From Bacteroidales bacterium UBA3684 (GTDB lineage: Bacteria; Bacteroidota; Bacteroidia; Bacteroidales; P3): DNA of 8,587 nt. Positions 6,731 to 8,587 of the stretch are shown piece after piece. Position numbers and translations under genes: made by a program. Position 1 is the stretch's first letter. Each line of letters starts with the position of its first letter. The stretch is taken from contig DFIZ01000031.1 of assembly GCA_002372855.1 (NCBI GenBank), forward strand, positions 9,363-17,949, read 5' to 3'. Under the pieces are notes generated by a model that made no database searches, had not been told where the DNA came from, and saw only the letters and a list, made by a program, of their open reading frames with translations.

Positions 6731-7777
6731 TCAGGAGAGCTTCACGAAGTGGCTGCTGGTGGGCTCGAGGTTGTTCTCGCGGAAGACGTCGAGGATGTTG
6801 CGGTGTAACTCGGTATAGACGTCGGGCAGGCGCTGCGCCTCCTGGGTGTAGGCGTTGATCTGATAGCGGGTGTAGAAGTCGTCGAGGGCGGTGATGAGGA
6901 CGAAGGGTGGGGGTGTCTTCAAGAGCAGTTGGCAGCGGCCTGCGGCCTCGAGCAGGAGGGGTTCTATCTGCTGCCGATAGACTTTATAGGTGAAGGTGAA
7001 GTCGCTGTGCACGATGGTGCCGCCCGAGAGGCGCACGGCGGCGGAGTAGTTGACCGTAGGCAGTGAGAGGATGGAGTTGTTGGGCACGGTGATGATGTTG
7101 TCCTTGATGTCGCGGAGCCTCGTGACGAAGGTGTTTTTCTCGATGACGGTGCCTTCGCGGTCGCCTATCTGCACGAAGTCTCCGACGAGGAAGGGGCGCA
7201 TGTAGGTGATGATGATGCCCGAGATGAGGTTGCCGATGGAGGCTGTCGAGCCTAAGGAGAAGAGCGCCGCCACGAAGTCGCCGGCCAGCTGCTGCCGCGA
7301 CTTCCCGTTCCAGAGGCCGTCGAGGTCGCTGACGTGCATGATGACTATCTCGCCGCACATCAGGTCGGTGGCAAACTCGCTCTCGAAGACCTTCACCGAG
7401 TCGGTGGTGGTGCGCAGGCTCTTGCCTATCTGATAGACGATGTTGGTGATCTTCTCCACGCGCTGACGGGGGCTCTCTCCGCCCATGGGAGCATAGATGA
7501 AGAAGAGGGTGTCGCCCTCCACGACGAGAGGCTCGCCGGGGGTGACGTGGCGCAGCGAGTCGATGTGCTGGCGTCGGCGCTCGCGCCTGATCGAGTCGGT
7601 GCGGGCCGTCTGCCCTGTAGAGTCGAGCACGTGGCGCATGTCCAGTTCGCGCAGTTCCATCTCCCTGAGCTGCTGCCGCAGCGAGTCTATCACCATCTGG
7701 GCCGAGTCGTCCCGGTCGGCCCTCACGCCCGTGGCCACGGTCAGGAGCATGATCCAAAGTATCGCAAGTCGTTTCAT
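6731..7777 (-). CDS. MscS-family mechanosensitive channel protein, apparently lacking its membrane block
   Basis: Member of the small-conductance mechanosensitive channel family, which normally releases solutes during osmotic downshock. The 348 residues start with a signal peptide (MKRLAILWIMLLTVATGVRA). A charged helical region rich in DSLR-type repeats (25-77) and a periplasmic domain (82-165, LVVEGDTLFFIYAP to LWNGKSRQQLA) follow. The sequence then passes straight into the pore helix and beta domain: LFSLGSTASIGNLISGIIITYMRPFLVGDFVQIGD (172-206), VPNNSIL (231-237) and TPPPFVLITALDDFYTRYQINAYT (288-311). In Bacteroidota relatives I recall, roughly 200-250 residues with several membrane helices lie between these parts. 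Here only the pore-lining helix remains, so gating function is doubtful. The ATG at 7777 is chosen because the upstream Met codon (7810) precedes the promoter's -7 box. The frame is otherwise intact. Confidence 0.85.
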   Translation of the reverse strand: MKRLAILWIMLLTVATGVRADRDDSAQMVIDSLRQQLREMELRELDMRHVLDSTGQTARTDSIRRERRRQHIDSLRHVTPGEPLVVEGDTLFFIYAPMGGESPRQRVEKITNIVYQIGKSLRTTTDSVKVFESEFATDLMCGEIVIMHVSDLDGLWNGKSRQQLAGDFVAALFSLGSTASIGNLISGIIITYMRPFLVGDFVQIGDREGTVIEKNTFVTRLRDIKDNIITVPNNSILSLPTVNYSAAVRLSGGTIVHSDFTFTYKVYRQQIEPLLLEAAGRCQLLLKTPPPFVLITALDDFYTRYQINAYTQEAQRLPDVYTELHRNILDVFRENNLEPTSSHFVKLS

Positions 7778-7787
7778 AGGTCGGGTG

Positions 7788-7817
7788 CAAAGATACTGCT
7801 TTTTTTCCAATTGCCAA
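7788..7817 (-). promoter_or_regulatory. Bacteroidota-type promoter of the MscS-family gene
   Basis: On the minus strand TTG (7815-7817), 19 bases, then TATCTTTG (7788-7795). The -7 box is ten bases from the ATG at 7777, so the leader is very short. This rules against translation from the Met codon at 7810. Confidence 0.75.
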
Positions 7818-7848
7818 CAACTGGTGGCGAATTAGGCGCACATTCCTG

Positions 7849-7892
7849 CCGAACCGCGAGGCGGTTCAGGCCGAACGGCAAGGCCGTTCAGG
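7849..7892. repeat. 22-base hairpin repeat, two units
   Basis: Two adjacent 22-base units (7849-7870 and 7871-7892) both start CCGAAC and end GTTCAGG. Each is a hairpin: GAACCGC-GAG-GCGGTTC and GAACGGC-AAG-GCCGTTC. The stem bases differ but pair in both units, so pairing has been kept. A weaker third unit starts at 7893. The start resembles the 22-base series at 2801-2866. Confidence 0.75.
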
Positions 7893-7916
7893 CCGTATTC
7901 CGAGGCGCAAAGGGGC

Positions 7917-7943
7917 AAATTGTGCGAAATATCGCTGCAATTT
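7917..7943. promoter_or_regulatory. imperfect palindrome upstream of leuS
   Basis: AAATTG (7917-7922) is mirrored by CAATTT (7938-7943), with inner GCG (7924-7926) against CGC (7933-7935). It lies about 35 bases upstream of the leuS -7 box. It might bind a regulator; nothing more can be said. Confidence 0.3.
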
Positions 7944-7977
7944 AGGCCGAATCTGCACTACTTTCAGAAATATTTCG

Positions 7978-7985
7978 TAATTTTG
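7978..7985 (+). promoter_or_regulatory. candidate -7 box for leuS
   Basis: TAATTTTG matches TAnnTTTG and lies 27 bases before the leuS ATG. No TTG is seen at the usual 19-21 base distance upstream, so the -33 part is weak or absent. Confidence 0.5.
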
Positions 7986-8012
7986 CGACAAAATAGCAAT
8001 ACCAAAGCGATT

Positions 8013-8587
8013 ATGGAATACAATTTCAGAGACATTGAGAAGAAATGGCAGAAGCGATGGGTGGAGAACGGCACCTACCGCGTAGTAGAGGACGACAAGA
8101 AGAAGAAGTTCTACGTGCTCAACATGTTTCCCTACCCCTCCGGGGCAGGCCTGCACGTGGGCCATCCCTTAGGCTATATCGCCTCCGACATCTATGCGCG
8201 CTACAAGCGGCTCAAGGGCTACAACGTCCTGAACCCCATGGGCTACGACGCCTACGGCCTGCCAGCCGAGCAATACGCCATACAGACGGGTCAGCACCCC
8301 GCCATCACCACCGAGCAGAACATCCGCCGCTACCGCGAGCAGCTGGACAAGATCGGCTTCTCGTTTGACTGGAGCCGCGAGGTGCGCACCTGCGACCCCC
8401 ACTACTACAAGTGGACGCAGTGGGCCTTCCAGCGCATGTTCCGCAGCTATTTCAGCCAGTCGAGCCAGAAGGCGCAGCCGATCATCAAGCTCATCGAGCA
8501 CTTCGAGCTGATGGGCACCAAGGACTGCTCGGCCGTGGGCACCGAGGAGCTGTCGTTCACGGCCGGCGAGTGGGCCGCATTCTCAGA
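8013..8587 (+). CDS. leuS: leucine--tRNA ligase, N-terminal part (cut by window edge)
   Basis: Charges tRNA-Leu with leucine in the cytoplasm; a class I aminoacyl-tRNA synthetase. The window holds the first 191 codons with no stop. The start reads [16 protein letters not shown], the standard LeuS opening. [19 protein letters not shown] (residues 37-55) contains the HIGH-type ATP-binding motif HVGH (48-51). [24 protein letters not shown] and [21 protein letters not shown] are LeuS-specific. The last visible part ([26 protein letters not shown]) is the start of the zinc/linker region before the editing domain. Nothing appears broken. It is divergent from the MscS-family gene across a 235-base spacer. 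Confidence 0.97.
   Translation, partial: MEYNFRDIEKKWQKRWVENGTYRVVEDDKKKKFYVLNMFPYPSGAGLHVGHPLGYIASDIYARYKRLKGYNVLNPMGYDAYGLPAEQYAIQTGQHPAITTEQNIRRYREQLDKIGFSFDWSREVRTCDPHYYKWTQWAFQRMFRSYFSQSSQKAQPIIKLIEHFELMGTKDCSAVGTEELSFTAGEWAAFS

Noticed and set aside
7778..7810. Upstream Met codon at 7810 as start of the MscS-family gene
   Set aside because: It lies upstream of the -7 box (7788-7795), so it would not be in the transcript. The Met at 7777 begins a good signal peptide.
6984..7841. A 285-codon open frame overlapping the MscS gene on the same strand
   Set aside because: Arg/His-rich shadow frame with no domain, lying within a gene with clear MscS motifs.

Overview
The window looks like chromosomal DNA from a Bacteroidota bacterium, most likely of the Prevotella/Bacteroidales type. 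Three things point there. MutS, DUF4254, the family 9 glycosyltransferase, MscS and LeuS all read like Bacteroidales versions. Starts lack Shine-Dalgarno sequences. Several promoters match the Bacteroidota pattern TTG/TTTG, 19-21 bases, TAnnTTTG. The genes are GC-rich and the spacers AT-rich. The taxonomic call is an inference from protein character, not from a search.

Layout, left to right. Positions 1-20 hold the 5' end of a tRNA gene (minus strand, probably tRNA-Gly) with its own promoter at 83-113. mutS fills 121-2754 on the minus strand. A divergent spacer (2755-2994) carries 22-base periodic repeats, two related AATTCG palindromes and promoters in both directions. A plus-strand operon follows: DUF4254 protein (2995-3600), family 9 glycosyltransferase (3606-4685) and rubredoxin (4682-4840, start overlapping the previous stop). 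Next is a repeat-rich block, 4840-6730, on the minus strand. It holds a Y1 (HUH) transposase of the REP-associated type (5022-5996) with an extra C-terminal DprA/SLOG-like domain, and a SpoU-type RNA 2'-O-methyltransferase (6098-6628). Four copies of one 30-base hairpin element lie around these genes: two as an inverted pair downstream of the transposase, one just upstream of the transposase start, and one just upstream of the methyltransferase start. An MscS-family gene (6731-7777, minus) comes next and seems to lack the membrane block between its periplasmic and pore-lining parts. A second divergent spacer with 22-base repeats (7778-8012) leads into leuS (8013 to the window edge, plus).

The most interesting part is the transposase with its hairpin family. 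It looks like a Bacteroidota counterpart of the REP/RAYT system: a single-copy tyrosine transposase surrounded by short palindromic elements that it probably mobilises or processes. Here the enzyme carries a second, nucleotide-binding-like domain, and the element's tail has been amplified into an 18-base tandem array. The remaining genes are housekeeping (mismatch repair, translation, RNA modification) or envelope related (glycosyltransferase, mechanosensitive channel).
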